Shown here one piece after another: positions 43,791 to 53,902 of a stretch of DNA of 64,000 bases (the first letter of the stretch is position 1; every line of letters starts with the position of its first letter). The notes below the pieces were generated by a model, which searched no databases, was not told where the DNA came from, and saw only the letters and a program-made list of their open reading frames with translations. This DNA comes from Perlabentimonas sp034003245 (lineage in GTDB: Bacteria; Bacteroidota; Bacteroidia; Bacteroidales; Tenuifilaceae): positions 1-64,000 of the forward strand of contig JAVEYY010000025.1 of assembly GCA_034003245.1 (NCBI GenBank), read 5' to 3'. The position numbers were made by a program, and so were the translations under genes.

Positions 43791-45324
43791 ATGAATTCTA
43801 TTAATACTGTAAAACTCGATAAATTAAAGTTAATTCCATTTCAAGTATTACCAATATTGTTCCTTATCGTTTATGTAATATTCCCAACCCACAACAGCAC
43901 AGTCGATGGGTATGGGTATGCTTGTCATGTAAAATTTGGCGAAGCTCTTTTTCAATCGCATCACTTGCTTTACTCTTTTTTAGGGTACTTGTGGTACAAC
44001 CTATTTGCTGTTTTGGGATTTAGTTTGGATGTGCTAAGTTCCCTAATTATAATGAATGCTTTATCGGCTTCAGTTTCGCTGATGCTGTTGGGGTATATTC
44101 TAATGCATTTATTTGGCAACAATGCTAAAGTATTGTCGTGGATTTTTTTTGTAGGTTCCACATGGGGCGTAATGCGATTTGCTACTGAAAACGAGACCTA
44201 CCTCGTGCCAATTGTGTTCTCTTTGGCAGGGAGTTTATTCTATTTAAAATTACTTGAAATTCCAGAAAACTAAATTTTTACTGCTTTCAGGTAGTTTAGC
44301 AGCGATAGCTTGTCTGTTTCACCAAATTCACGTTTTCTGGTGGTTGGCACTATTTGTAGGGTTATTGCTGCAGCGAAAAATTATAAATGGTCTACTTTAT
44401 GCTATTCCTGCACTAGTTGTACCTGTTGGATATATGCTAGCCGCTTTTGTTTACTACAGCATCCCAGTTGAATTTAATTCGTTTCTTCAGTTTGTACTTC
44501 GCGATTTTTACTCGGGCCATGCAAATATTGAAACTGGATTAACGGGTGTTTTATTTACTTCCATGAGTTTTTTTAGGACATTCCTTCAGGTTCATGGCTA
44601 TATTTTTGTTCTATTAAAAAATCAACCATTTTATATCTTGGGTCTTGCAATACCTTTCGTCTTTTTTTTAGCGGCTACTTTTTCCCTAAGGTCAATATCC
44701 TTTACTTTGAAAATTGATGCAAAAGCTTTCTTTACGCCGCATATTATTGCTTTTCTTCTTCATTTTATCTTTGCATTTATATCGATTGGAAATGCTGAGT
44801 TTATGGTAATGCTACCCTTTTTAATGGCGCTAACAATCCCATTTCTTGTTCCATCTGAAACAAGAGTAGTTTCGTATATTGCCTCTGGTATGTTAGTCTG
44901 GAATATTTTACTTGGTGTTTTGCCACTCCACACCTATGTGTTAGACTCGAGTTATATGGTAGCCAATAAAGTCCTTTATGCCGGCGATGATACTACACTT
45001 TTTATTTGCAACAACAAACCACACATCCAAAACATTGTACTCTACAATAGTGGTAAGAACCCTTTGAATCTAGTTTCGGGTATCAATAGTACTGATGAAA
45101 CTAATTTAAAAGAGAGTATTGAATCCTTGTTAGAGCATGGAGTGGTAGTTTACACGGACTGTTTATATCGTCCAAAAACGCTTTCGCGAGCGAGTCTTTT
45201 AACCGGAAACAGAGACGATGTTTTTGAAGGATTTTCGTTGTTAAAGATCGACTCGGTTGAGACCATTTCGGGGCGGTACTACTTTGTACAGGTTGAAATG
45301 AATAAAGAAAACTCCACTTTTTAG
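43791..45324 (+). pseudogene. Frameshifted polytopic membrane protein, two reading frames
   Basis: The N-terminal frame (43791-44273, 160 codons) and the second frame (from about 44254 to 45324, 356 residues) overlap by about 20 bases. The second is shifted by one base and opens only with a TTG. Both are hydrophobic with many membrane helices, and the end of the first (S-L-F-Y-L-K-L-L-E) flows into the second (K-T-K-F-L-L-L-S-G) as one helix pattern. Joined, they would make a protein of about 510 residues, like inner-membrane GT-C-like glycosyltransferases or uncharacterised polytopic proteins. This could be a pseudogene, a sequencing error, or programmed shifting. I favour a frameshift. No family is recognised. 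Confidence 0.65.
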
Positions 45325-45414
45325 GATTAGTAATTTTTGAAAGAATAAACTCTTAGAATAAGTATTTGGCCTCGCTTTTAACCTCGGTTCAAGTATCCCA
45401 GAGAAACTAGTTCA

Positions 45415-45500
45415 TTGTTTTAATCGCACACTAGTTTTACTCTTTTTCGGATACTTTTAGCACAACCTAGTTGCCATTTTGGGTGCAATTCTGTTTTTTT
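45415..45500 (+). pseudogene. Relic of a second copy of the frameshifted membrane gene
   Basis: About 68 bases match 43949-44017 at roughly 80% identity by eye, with three one-base gaps: shared AATCGCA, TTTACTCTTTTT, ACAACCTA and TTTTGGG. In the matching frame a TAG interrupts at 45458-45460. The rest of the copy is gone or unrecognisable, so this is a decayed paralogue fragment. Confidence 0.6.
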
Positions 45501-45518
45501 TATGTATTGGGTGCTGTA

Positions 45519-47441
45519 TTATAATCTCTCAAATAATCCATATATAATTGGATTTCCTTCTCTTAAGGATATTGTAAAGTCATCTATTACAATGCTTTTT
45601 TTGCCTTTATTCCAAATATATATCTTGACAATTATGTCATTGTATTTAAGGTGAATGTCCGACAACTTAATGGAGTGATGCACTGTTGTCCAGCCCGATT
45701 TTTGCTGCTGGGGTAAGATAAACTCGTTGAAATTTGCTCCACCCCAGTAAATGGTTTTCCCATTAGATTCTAATGAAGCAACTAAAACCGCTTCGAAATC
45801 GCCTTTAGATTTTACTTTTACAGATATATCAATATAGTTATTCTCATTTTGCATAATCTCATCAAGTGCTATCGTAAATGATGGTCCCCATTCTGCACCG
45901 TCATTTATTAGATAAGCATTTTCATTCGAAGAGTCATTGGTAGAAATTATATTTACTGTGTCAATCGAATTCCAGCTTTTAGGTATACCTGAGTCGAAAC
46001 TCAGGTAACTAATTGTGTTTTTTGTGTTACCGGTTTGTGTTGAAAATAGGTAAGTTGTACCTCCTATATAGTTGTTTTGAACCTCAATACTCGGGTAATA
46101 ATCCTGGATTAGAGGTACCACATTTGGTGCGACTGAAGACAAGCATCCCAAGAATAGCTTACTGTATTTATCCTTTCCCGTTTCAAGAAAACTCTTAAAT
46201 TCCTTTATGTTCTGAAAAGAGTTGGAGTAATTTACAAAACCTGTATCAATATTTAGTTTGGCGATGTAATAGTCCGAGATTTTATTATGGGAGTTAATTA
46301 TATACACAACATCACTGTGGTCCTTTTTAATATTCTTGTAATCTACCAGAATGTGCTCATATGCAGATTTGTAAAACAGGGTGTAGTGTTTTCTACTATA
46401 AATCAAGGTTAATGAATTGGTTAGAAGGATTAAGGACACAAGTAATAAATTGATTTTAACGCTCTGTTTCTTAATGATTCCATATAGTGTAAAAAATAGT
46501 AATGGGAAACTAAATATCAATACCGAGTATTGGAGTACAGCGCTAACATAACGAGAATAGAAAAATCCTATTAAAAATGGAGTAATAAACCATGCAAACG
46601 ACAGCGCTATCAACTTTAAGTTAACCTCCTCTTTCTTCAGATAGAATAGCCCAAATAGAACTAACCCAATGGCTATGATTATAACAAGTAGCGAATAGTT
46701 AAATATGTAGCATAAAAACTCAATAAGAAAATCATTATGGGGCCTCCCCAACCAACCTTCAACGCCTCCTATACTTAACTGATAGAAAAATATTTTTAAA
46801 TGTGGAATATATAGGATGAAGATTATCAGAACAGATGCTAAATACTTAATCAAATGTTTTCGTGGGATATAAAAAATACCGCTTATACCTACAATTGCAG
46901 CAAATAGTAAGCTGAAATGATGATTATAGGCACATAAAGATGCTGATAGTATAAACAGCACACTATTTCTACCAAAATTCTTGTGTGGACTCATTATAAG
47001 ATTACTCCAGAAATGAATCATAAGCAGCGAAAATAGCAATCCGCTTATATATGGTCGGGCAATTTGACTATACATTATCGCAAACTGAATGCTGGCAACA
47101 TATGCAGCAGAAAGTAGCCCAACGGTATCATTGAACCACTTTTGCCCGATATGATAGATTAGGTAAACCGACAAGACCCCAAAAAGAGAGAAAGGTAATT
47201 TTACAATCCATTCCTCATATCCGAATAATTTTGTCCAATAATATAGAAAAACCTGAATTCCAGCGGGATGTCCATCTGTTTTTACACCGCTCTCAATTAG
47301 TTCAGAAAAACTATCAAAGTTTAATCGAAACAGTGCGCTAAACTCATCATGAGTAAAAGGAATTTTTAAATAGTTATAAAATCTAAGAACGATGGCAATA
47401 AAGAGAATTAGTAATAATATAGCTTTATTTGTCAGTTTCAT
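45519..47441 (-). CDS. GT39-like membrane glycosyltransferase with C-terminal beta domain
   Basis: 640 residues. Some ten membrane helices occupy residues 5-340. The first periplasmic loop carries the acidic pair typical of GT-C enzymes (T-H-D-E-F-S, Asp32-Glu33) and a later D-G-H-P-A-G. It resembles the PMT/ArnT (GT39/GT83) superfamily, which uses polyprenyl-phosphate sugars. After residue about 470 a soluble region (ending I-V-I-D-D-F-T-I-S-L) looks like a carbohydrate-binding jelly roll. Acceptor and sugar are unknown. It is AT-rich compared with the dcw genes, and converges with the frameshifted gene and its relic. Confidence 0.78.
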   Translation of the reverse strand: MKLTNKAILLLILFIAIVLRFYNYLKIPFTHDEFSALFRLNFDSFSELIESGVKTDGHPAGIQVFLYYWTKLFGYEEWIVKLPFSLFGVLSVYLIYHIGQKWFNDTVGLLSAAYVASIQFAIMYSQIARPYISGLLFSLLMIHFWSNLIMSPHKNFGRNSVLFILSASLCAYNHHFSLLFAAIVGISGIFYIPRKHLIKYLASVLIIFILYIPHLKIFFYQLSIGGVEGWLGRPHNDFLIEFLCYIFNYSLLVIIIAIGLVLFGLFYLKKEEVNLKLIALSFAWFITPFLIGFFYSRYVSAVLQYSVLIFSFPLLFFTLYGIIKKQSVKINLLLVSLILLTNSLTLIYSRKHYTLFYKSAYEHILVDYKNIKKDHSDVVYIINSHNKISDYYIAKLNIDTGFVNYSNSFQNIKEFKSFLETGKDKYSKLFLGCLSSVAPNVVPLIQDYYPSIEVQNNYIGGTTYLFSTQTGNTKNTISYLSFDSGIPKSWNSIDTVNIISTNDSSNENAYLINDGAEWGPSFTIALDEIMQNENNYIDISVKVKSKGDFEAVLVASLESNGKTIYWGGANFNEFILPQQQKSGWTTVHHSIKLSDIHLKYNDIIVKIYIWNKGKKSIVIDDFTISLREGNPIIYGLFERL

Positions 47442-47653
47442 TCTTTTTGATTTTGGTTCCCATTTATTGCACTAATGATGACCTCAATGAATTGAATGTA
47501 AAAGTGAGTTTGAAATTCAGGTTACATACCTTTACCAAAGTCTCAAAATGGTTTTAAAATTTGTAAAATATAACACCGTGCGCAGCCCAATCTGCACATA
47601 CATCTTTAGACTACCCATTTCTATACTCTTACTAAAGAATCGTTTTGCTACTG

Positions 47654-49132
47654 CTAATCTACATTGTCGTGTAGGTACGCATTGTCATTCCGTAGGAAAA
47701 TATCGCCGTCCTCTTGATTTAGCGTGTATCGCGATACATTTGGCTTTTTGGAGATGATGGTGTCATCGAGTTTAATGTTCTTACGCTTGTAGGCGGGAAT
47801 TTTTTCCAGCTGATCGAACGACTCCTTTGCAGGGATTGGTGTTGGTTCGGAGCGAACTACTTGCCCCCTTGTTGCTGGTGCAGCCTCCTTTGGTTTTGAT
47901 TTTACGGTGGAAACCTGAAAATCGAGCTCGTCATCGGTGTTGGACTGGGGCTTTAGGTCGTACAGCTTATCGCTCTGGTCAAGATCGAACTCAATCATTC
48001 GTTGCCACTGGTCGGTTTTGGTTTTTTCCCTTTTTGGCGGCGCTGCGGGCTTATCTTTTACCTCGAATAGGGGCTGATTTACCTCGCGATTGGTAGATTT
48101 GTTTCCATCCAAAGGAATAACATCAACCTTTTTCTTGCGAGCGTAAAGTTCTGGGATGCTGTTTGTGCCAAAACCTGTGGCAATAATGGTTACGTTCAGC
48201 TTCTCTTCCAGTCGTTCGTCGGTGCCGTTACCCCAAATCAGGTCGGCATCCTCGCCTGCGGCTGCTTGGATATAATCGGTAATCTGACCAATCTCGTCCA
48301 TGGTAATTTCATGGATACCAGAAGTTACGTTAAGCAGGATATTGCGAGCTCCCGAAATATCGTTGTTGTTAAGCAATGGCGACGAGAGAGCCTCTTCAAC
48401 AGCCTTTATCGCCCTGTTTTCGCCCGATGCCGTGGCCGAGCCCATAATGGCAACTCCGCTGTTAGCCATAACGGTTTCAACATCGGCAAAGTCAACATTT
48501 ATATATCCGTGAACCGTAATTATTTCGGCAATACCCTTTGCTGCTATGGCCAGCACATCGTCGGCTTTTGAGAATGCCTCAGAAATCTTCAAATCGCCGT
48601 AAATTTCTCTTATCTTCTCATTGTTGATAACCAGCAATGAGTCAACATGTTTTTCCAACTCCTCAATTCCCTCCATGGCCTGGGCAATACGGCGCTTTCC
48701 CTCGTTGCGGAAGGGGATGGTGACAATGGCCACGGTTAATAATCCCAGCTCCTTTGCCGCCTTGGCGATTATAGGAGCCGCTCCAGTACCAGTGCCTCCA
48801 CCCATTCCGGCAGTAACAAACGCCATCTTTGTGCCATCGGAAAGGGCGTCAATCACATCTTGTATGTTTTCAATGGCGGCTTGCTTGCCAATTTCGGGTT
48901 TGTTACCAGCTCCACGCCCCTCTGTAAGCGAGGAGCCCAGCTGAATTTTGGTTTGCACTGGGCTATTTTCAAGGGCTTGACCATCGGTGTTGCACACCAC
49001 AAAATCAACATCCTTAATGCCCAGCTTAAACATGTGGTTTACGGCATTGCCTCCGCCGCCTCCTACACCAATAACCTTGATGATAGATTCTTTGTACGTT
49101 GGCAAATCGAATGGTATTAGCTCTTCGTTCAT
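47654..49132 (-). CDS. ftsZ: Cell division protein FtsZ
   Basis: 492 residues. Tubulin-like GTPase: signature G-G-G-T-G-T-G-A-A-P-I, N-D-G binding region and catalytic T7-loop residues in the second domain. The core ends around residue 320; a long variable linker rich in Lys, Pro and Asp follows. The conserved C-terminal motif I-P-A-Y-K-R-K-N-I-K-L lies about 50 residues before the end and is followed by a second tail S-R-Y-T-L...L-H-D-N-V-D. It polymerises into the division ring. Last of the dcw run, 56 bases after ftsA. Confidence 0.97.
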   Translation of the reverse strand: MNEELIPFDLPTYKESIIKVIGVGGGGGNAVNHMFKLGIKDVDFVVCNTDGQALENSPVQTKIQLGSSLTEGRGAGNKPEIGKQAAIENIQDVIDALSDGTKMAFVTAGMGGGTGTGAAPIIAKAAKELGLLTVAIVTIPFRNEGKRRIAQAMEGIEELEKHVDSLLVINNEKIREIYGDLKISEAFSKADDVLAIAAKGIAEIITVHGYINVDFADVETVMANSGVAIMGSATASGENRAIKAVEEALSSPLLNNNDISGARNILLNVTSGIHEITMDEIGQITDYIQAAAGEDADLIWGNGTDERLEEKLNVTIIATGFGTNSIPELYARKKKVDVIPLDGNKSTNREVNQPLFEVKDKPAAPPKREKTKTDQWQRMIEFDLDQSDKLYDLKPQSNTDDELDFQVSTVKSKPKEAAPATRGQVVRSEPTPIPAKESFDQLEKIPAYKRKNIKLDDTIISKKPNVSRYTLNQEDGDIFLRNDNAYLHDNVD

Positions 49133-49188
49133 GGCCTTGTAATTTATTTCGTTCTTCTACAGTTGATCCTTTTTAATCGCCTTTGGGG

Positions 49189-50499
49189 CTACATTACGGT
49201 ATCGTTTTCCTCGAAAATCTCGGTGAATTTGCGCTTAAATTTATCGAGCAAATTGCTCTTTTTTATCTCCTTAGGCATAATTGTTTCCTTAACCGCTGGT
49301 TCTCCGTTTTCTTCACTCTCATTGTTTAACCTACTGCATGTTTCCATTTGCTCAATACCCTTAAGCACAAGACCAATGGCGGTGGAGTAGGTGGGTGAGT
49401 TCACCTCCTCGTCGGAGTCGGCAGTAAGGTGCTCGTTGGGGTATCCAATGCGTACATCAAAACCAGTTTTAAACTTCACCAGTTGCGATAAATGACGGAG
49501 CAAAGCACCGCCACCGGTTAGGACTATCCCAGCGCTCATCTTATCGGCAAAGCCTGAGTTTTCAATCTCAAAGGCTACGTAGTCGATAATCTCTTCCATC
49601 CGGCTTTGGATGATGTAGGCCAGACTTTTGAACGAGATCTCCTTGGGTTCTCGCCCGCTAATACCGGGGATTGTTACAATTTTATCTTCAGGTGCAATAT
49701 CGCCAAGGGCTGATCCAAATTGCACTTTTAGCTGCTCTGCCTGACGTTGTAAGATGGAGCATCCCTCTTTTATGTCGTTGGTTATTACGTTTCCGCCAAA
49801 GGGGATTACAGCCGTGTGGCGAACTATGCCATCGAAGAAAACGGCCACATCGGTTGTGCCCCCACCAATGTCGACCAGAACTACACCCGCCTCCTTCTCG
49901 TCCTCGGTTAAAACAGCCTCGGCTGAGGCTAGTGGTTCGAGAATAAGATCGTTAACAACCAGATCGACCCGATTAACGCATTTTTCGATATTTTTGGCCG
50001 AGGCAGTTTGTCCAATCACAATGTGGAAGTTAGCCTCGAGCCTCTTGCCCGACATGCCAATTGGGTTTTTTATGGCACCCTCATTGTCGACAATGAAATT
50101 TTGTGGCAATACATGCAGAATCTCCTCGCCAATCTCGGTGGGGATTTTATACATGTCCTCAATGAGTTTTTGCACATCGTCAAACTTAATGACATCATTT
50201 TGCGGGTCGAGGTTGATGTAACCACGGTTGCGCACGCTGCGGATGTGCTGTCCGGCAATCCCTACGTATACGTCGTTGAAAACTACTCCAGATTTCATCT
50301 GTACATCCTCCACGGTGCGCTGAATTGAGGCTACGGTTTCCTCAATGTTCAGAACCACTCCGCGCTTTATACCCGTCGACTGGGCTTTGCTGTGTGAAAC
50401 GATCTGGAGTTTTCCATTGGGAGATTTTTTGCCAATAATGGATATAACCTTGGTTGTTCCAAGATCAATTGCTGCTACATACTCGGTTTGTTGTGCCAT
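49189..50499 (-). CDS. ftsA: Cell division protein FtsA
   Basis: 436 residues of the actin-like family: A-I-D-L-G-T-T-K for ATP binding, a 1C subdomain, and the second nucleotide motif V-L-V-D-I-G-G-G-T-T-D. The C-terminal stretch L-L-D-K-F-K-R-K-F-T-E-I-F resembles an amphipathic membrane-targeting helix. It anchors FtsZ to the membrane. Four bases separate it from ftsQ. Confidence 0.96.
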   Translation of the reverse strand: MAQQTEYVAAIDLGTTKVISIIGKKSPNGKLQIVSHSKAQSTGIKRGVVLNIEETVASIQRTVEDVQMKSGVVFNDVYVGIAGQHIRSVRNRGYINLDPQNDVIKFDDVQKLIEDMYKIPTEIGEEILHVLPQNFIVDNEGAIKNPIGMSGKRLEANFHIVIGQTASAKNIEKCVNRVDLVVNDLILEPLASAEAVLTEDEKEAGVVLVDIGGGTTDVAVFFDGIVRHTAVIPFGGNVITNDIKEGCSILQRQAEQLKVQFGSALGDIAPEDKIVTIPGISGREPKEISFKSLAYIIQSRMEEIIDYVAFEIENSGFADKMSAGIVLTGGGALLRHLSQLVKFKTGFDVRIGYPNEHLTADSDEEVNSPTYSTAIGLVLKGIEQMETCSRLNNESEENGEPAVKETIMPKEIKKSNLLDKFKRKFTEIFEENDTVM

Positions 50500-50503
50500 A
50501 ATA

Positions 50504-51310
50504 TTATCGTTTTGTACATACTACTTGATTGCTATACTTTAGGTTAATCTGCTTGTATTTGTTCCAACCCTCCTCGGGGAGTGCCCTCTCGTAAAAGAGT
50601 TTTAGCTTGGCTAGTTTAGTTTCATAATCGTTTAAATCGCCCAGGATAATTGTATGTGGTCCTATCCTTGGAATGAGCTCAATGTTATTCGGATTATCAA
50701 CATACACCTGTGTTATTTGGGCTTTCCAAAAGGGATCGCTGGTGACAAACTGTGCAAATTCGTAGAGTTTGCAGATAAGTGGACTACTCTCGTTAACCTT
50801 TTGCCCAGACCATTTCATTACTTCTAAATTGGGTTCGAGATCGAAAGGCTCTACAATATTTCCGTTAACAACAAGTACATGCGATGTGAACTTGCTCGAA
50901 AGGGGCAGTATTTGACCCTCGGTATCGATATAGTAGCTTTGACCGTAGCGATTAATAACCCGCATTATTGGTTTGCGCTGTTCAATGTCGATGGATAGCT
51001 TCCCGTTGATGGTTTTGTAGGCTTCGGCCCGTTTAACCGCTTGCATGGTGGCTAATTGCTGCTCGATGGCGTGAGTATTAATCATCGAAATTGGGATTCC
51101 GATCAGGTTAGAGTAATTCCGCTCAATTATTTTTAGAACATCGGCCTTGGTTACAAATGCATTGTTTAGGCTGTCGGCAATGGAGACGCTGATGGCTGTG
51201 CAGTTAACTAGGCTCGACTTGCTCTTGGCAAATGCCAAGGCAGCCACAAGGTAGCTAACAACCAGCAGCCACTTAGTGAAGTTCCATAATGCCGTTTTCC
51301 AAGCCTTCAT
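50504..51310 (-). CDS. ftsQ: Cell division protein FtsQ
   Basis: 268 residues from the ATG at 51310, chosen because the murC stop ends one base before it; an upstream in-frame start at 51346 would overlap murC. One membrane helix (L-L-V-V-S-Y-L-V-A-A), then a periplasmic POTRA domain (F-V-T-K-A-D-V-L-K-I-I and Q-R-K-P-I-M-R-V) and an FtsQ beta domain. It recruits FtsL/FtsB-type partners at the septum. Confidence 0.9.
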   Translation of the reverse strand: MKAWKTALWNFTKWLLVVSYLVAALAFAKSKSSLVNCTAISVSIADSLNNAFVTKADVLKIIERNYSNLIGIPISMINTHAIEQQLATMQAVKRAEAYKTINGKLSIDIEQRKPIMRVINRYGQSYYIDTEGQILPLSSKFTSHVLVVNGNIVEPFDLEPNLEVMKWSGQKVNESSPLICKLYEFAQFVTSDPFWKAQITQVYVDNPNNIELIPRIGPHTIILGDLNDYETKLAKLKLFYERALPEEGWNKYKQINLKYSNQVVCTKR

Positions 51311-51311
51311 G

Positions 51312-52706
51312 CTATTTGCCCTCCCTTTTGCTAAGCAATTCCACAATCTTTGGCACCTCGCGATCGATATTTCCAGCGCCCATTGTTACCAGAACATCGA
51401 GTTTCAGTTTGTTTAGTAAATTCTGCAATTCACCAAGCTTGCACATGTGTTTGTTCGAGCATATTACTCTATCCATAATAATTTGTGATGAAATACCCGG
51501 AATTGGTAGTTCACGTGCGGGATAGATATCTAGAAGAATTAGCTCATCGAGCAAGCTCAAACTTTCTGCAAACTCAGAGTAAAAATCTCGGGTGCGCGTG
51601 TACAAATGGGGCTGAAAAATGCCTGTTATTTTCCGAAGTGGAAACATCTCCCTAACCGAGTTCACTGCTGCCCTTATCTCTTCAGGGTGATGCGCGTAAT
51701 CGTCGATATAAACCGTTTTGCCTACATGCTGAATGTCGAATCGGCGGGCAATGCCCTTGAAGGTTTTTAAGCCTTGCTTTAGTATTTCAGGGTTAATGCC
51801 CCATGAGAGAGCTGCTGCCGACGCGGCAACCGAATTCTCCACGTTATACTTGCCCGGAATGCCCAGGGAAATTCCCTCGATTAGTCCAAATGGCGTCTGC
51901 AAGTCGAAAGTGTAGTATCCATTGGAATTGTGGATGCTTTTAAGGCAGAAATCAGCTGCTTGAGTGATAGAATAAGTATATGTCTTTATGTCGTTTCTTA
52001 AAGCTGCAATTTCCTCTAAGCCCTTCTTTATGATTAGCGTTCCGTTAGGCTCAACTTTGTTGATAAAATCAACAAAGGCTTGCTTAACCTGATTGTGATT
52101 GTTGTATATATCAAGATGATCGGCATCAATTGATGTTACAATAGCCAGTTGAGGGGTAAGGCTCAAAAAACTACGATCGAATTCGTCGGCCTCAACAACC
52201 AGTCTCTTTTGATCCTTATCGGAAAGGATTAGGTTGCTGGCGTAGTTTTTCGAAATTCCGCCCAGAAAAGCATTGCAACCCTCGGGAGTGGAGTTTAAAA
52301 GATGCGCGAGCATGGTTGAAGTGCTTGTTTTACCATGAGTTCCTGCAACTGCAGCTGTTTGGTAGCTGCTTGCAATTAATCCTAAAACTTTTGCCCTTTT
52401 TTGTATGGTGAAACGGTTGGCCTCAAAATATTGCAGCTGATTATGATCCTTTGGTACAGCGGGTGTGTAAACAACAAGAGTTGAATTTCTATCCTCAATG
52501 AATTCTGTAGGGATACTCTTTATGTCGTCGGTGAAAGTAGCCGAAATTCCTTCGCTAATGAGTTCAGCTGTGAGGGGCGATGGAGTGGAGTCGTAACCAG
52601 CAACTTTTAGGCCTCGATATGCGAAATATCTGGCTAAGGCGCTCATACCAATGCCGCCAATTCCTATTAAGTAAACTTGCCTAATATTGCCTGTTTCTAA
52701 ACTCAT
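51312..52706 (-). CDS. murC: UDP-N-acetylmuramate--L-alanine ligase
   Basis: 464 residues. N-terminal Rossmann-like motif G-I-G-G-I-G-M-S-A-L-A, central P-loop G-T-H-G-K-T-S-T and D-D-Y-A-H-H-P-E-E in the C-terminal domain, as in MurC. It adds the first amino acid of the stem peptide. It lies one base before ftsQ. Confidence 0.96.
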   Translation of the reverse strand: MSLETGNIRQVYLIGIGGIGMSALARYFAYRGLKVAGYDSTPSPLTAELISEGISATFTDDIKSIPTEFIEDRNSTLVVYTPAVPKDHNQLQYFEANRFTIQKRAKVLGLIASSYQTAAVAGTHGKTSTSTMLAHLLNSTPEGCNAFLGGISKNYASNLILSDKDQKRLVVEADEFDRSFLSLTPQLAIVTSIDADHLDIYNNHNQVKQAFVDFINKVEPNGTLIIKKGLEEIAALRNDIKTYTYSITQAADFCLKSIHNSNGYYTFDLQTPFGLIEGISLGIPGKYNVENSVAASAAALSWGINPEILKQGLKTFKGIARRFDIQHVGKTVYIDDYAHHPEEIRAAVNSVREMFPLRKITGIFQPHLYTRTRDFYSEFAESLSLLDELILLDIYPARELPIPGISSQIIMDRVICSNKHMCKLGELQNLLNKLKLDVLVTMGAGNIDREVPKIVELLSKREGK

Positions 52707-52783
52707 AATTACACCAAAGGTTTATTGCTGTTTTGAATTCCCCAAGGAATTCAGTTTAAAGTTATTACAAAGATTTCAACATA

Positions 52784-53902
52784 CTATGCTGTACTCATGG
52801 CAATTGACATCGCTTTTTTTGCAATATCGGTTGCTGCGTTTGGAAGTGCCATGCTCAATATATTATTGCTTAACTCTATTGTTAGGCCTTCATTATCAAT
52901 TAGTTTAAGGGCTTCGTTTACAAGATCTTTTGGCGCGTTTGCATCGGTTACCATTATGGCTGCGCCTTTTTTTACTAACGCTTTGGCGTTCATGGTTTGG
53001 TGATCCTCGGCCACGTTAGGAGAGGGCACCAGTATGGTGGGCTTGCCCACCATACAAAGTTCTGAAATGGTGCATGCACCGGCCCTCGAAATCACGATAT
53101 CGGCGATGGAGTATGCTAAATCCATGCGGTTAATGAAATCGTTAACTCTTATATTGGCTGTTGCCTTGCCCTTTAACTTTTCCCTAATCTCCTCGATGTA
53201 AAACTTGCCCGTTTGCCAAATTAAGATTGTGCCTTTGCTGGCAATAATCTTGTCGATATCGCTAAGAATACTATGATTTATCGATCGTGCACCAAGACTT
53301 CCTCCTACAACAAGTATAACCTTACTACCCTTAGGAACATCGAAGAAGTTGTGAGCCTCATCGGTTTTGGGCGAAATATTGTTTAGTCCTTGCCTGATGG
53401 GATTTCCTGTTAGTAATATTTTTTCCGATGGAAAATATTTTTCCATTCCCTCGTAGGCCACACAGATTGCATTTGCCTTTTTGGCCAGCAACCTATTGGT
53501 TACCCCAGCGTATGAGTTTTGCTCCTGAATTAGTGTTGGAATGCCCATACGTTGAGCCGTTTTCAAAACTGGGCCGCTGGCGTATCCGCCAACACCTACC
53601 ACTATTTGTGGATTGAAATCCTTTACAATTCGTTTGGCAAGCCGCAGGCTTTTCATCAGCTTAAAGGGGAATGCCAAATTTTTCGTGGTTAGCCTTCGCT
53701 GCAGCCCAACCACGGGAAGTCCCTCAATTTTATACCCAGCTGCTGGCACCTTTTCCATCTCCATGCGCCCCTCGGCTCCAACAAAAAGGATTTCCACATC
53801 GGGATTTAACTCCCGAAGCGCGTTGGCTATGGCAATGGCGGGGAAAATATGCCCGCCTGTTCCACCTCCGCTAATAATCGCCCTTAGGTTCTTCTTCTCC
53901 AT
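52784..53902 (-). CDS. murG: Lipid II synthase MurG
   Basis: 372 residues: G-G-G-T-G-G-H-I-F-P-A-I-A at the N-terminus and the nucleotide-sugar binding block with S-R-A-G-A-C-T-I-S-E. It transfers GlcNAc to lipid I on the inner membrane. It overlaps the ftsW end by 32 bases. Confidence 0.96.
   Translation of the reverse strand: MEKKNLRAIISGGGTGGHIFPAIAIANALRELNPDVEILFVGAEGRMEMEKVPAAGYKIEGLPVVGLQRRLTTKNLAFPFKLMKSLRLAKRIVKDFNPQIVVGVGGYASGPVLKTAQRMGIPTLIQEQNSYAGVTNRLLAKKANAICVAYEGMEKYFPSEKILLTGNPIRQGLNNISPKTDEAHNFFDVPKGSKVILVVGGSLGARSINHSILSDIDKIIASKGTILIWQTGKFYIEEIREKLKGKATANIRVNDFINRMDLAYSIADIVISRAGACTISELCMVGKPTILVPSPNVAEDHQTMNAKALVKKGAAIMVTDANAPKDLVNEALKLIDNEGLTIELSNNILSMALPNAATDIAKKAMSIAMSTA

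Noticed and set aside
44254..45324. Second frame of the islet membrane gene as an independent gene
   Set aside because: It opens only with TTG inside the previous frame and continues its helix pattern; a frameshift is simpler.
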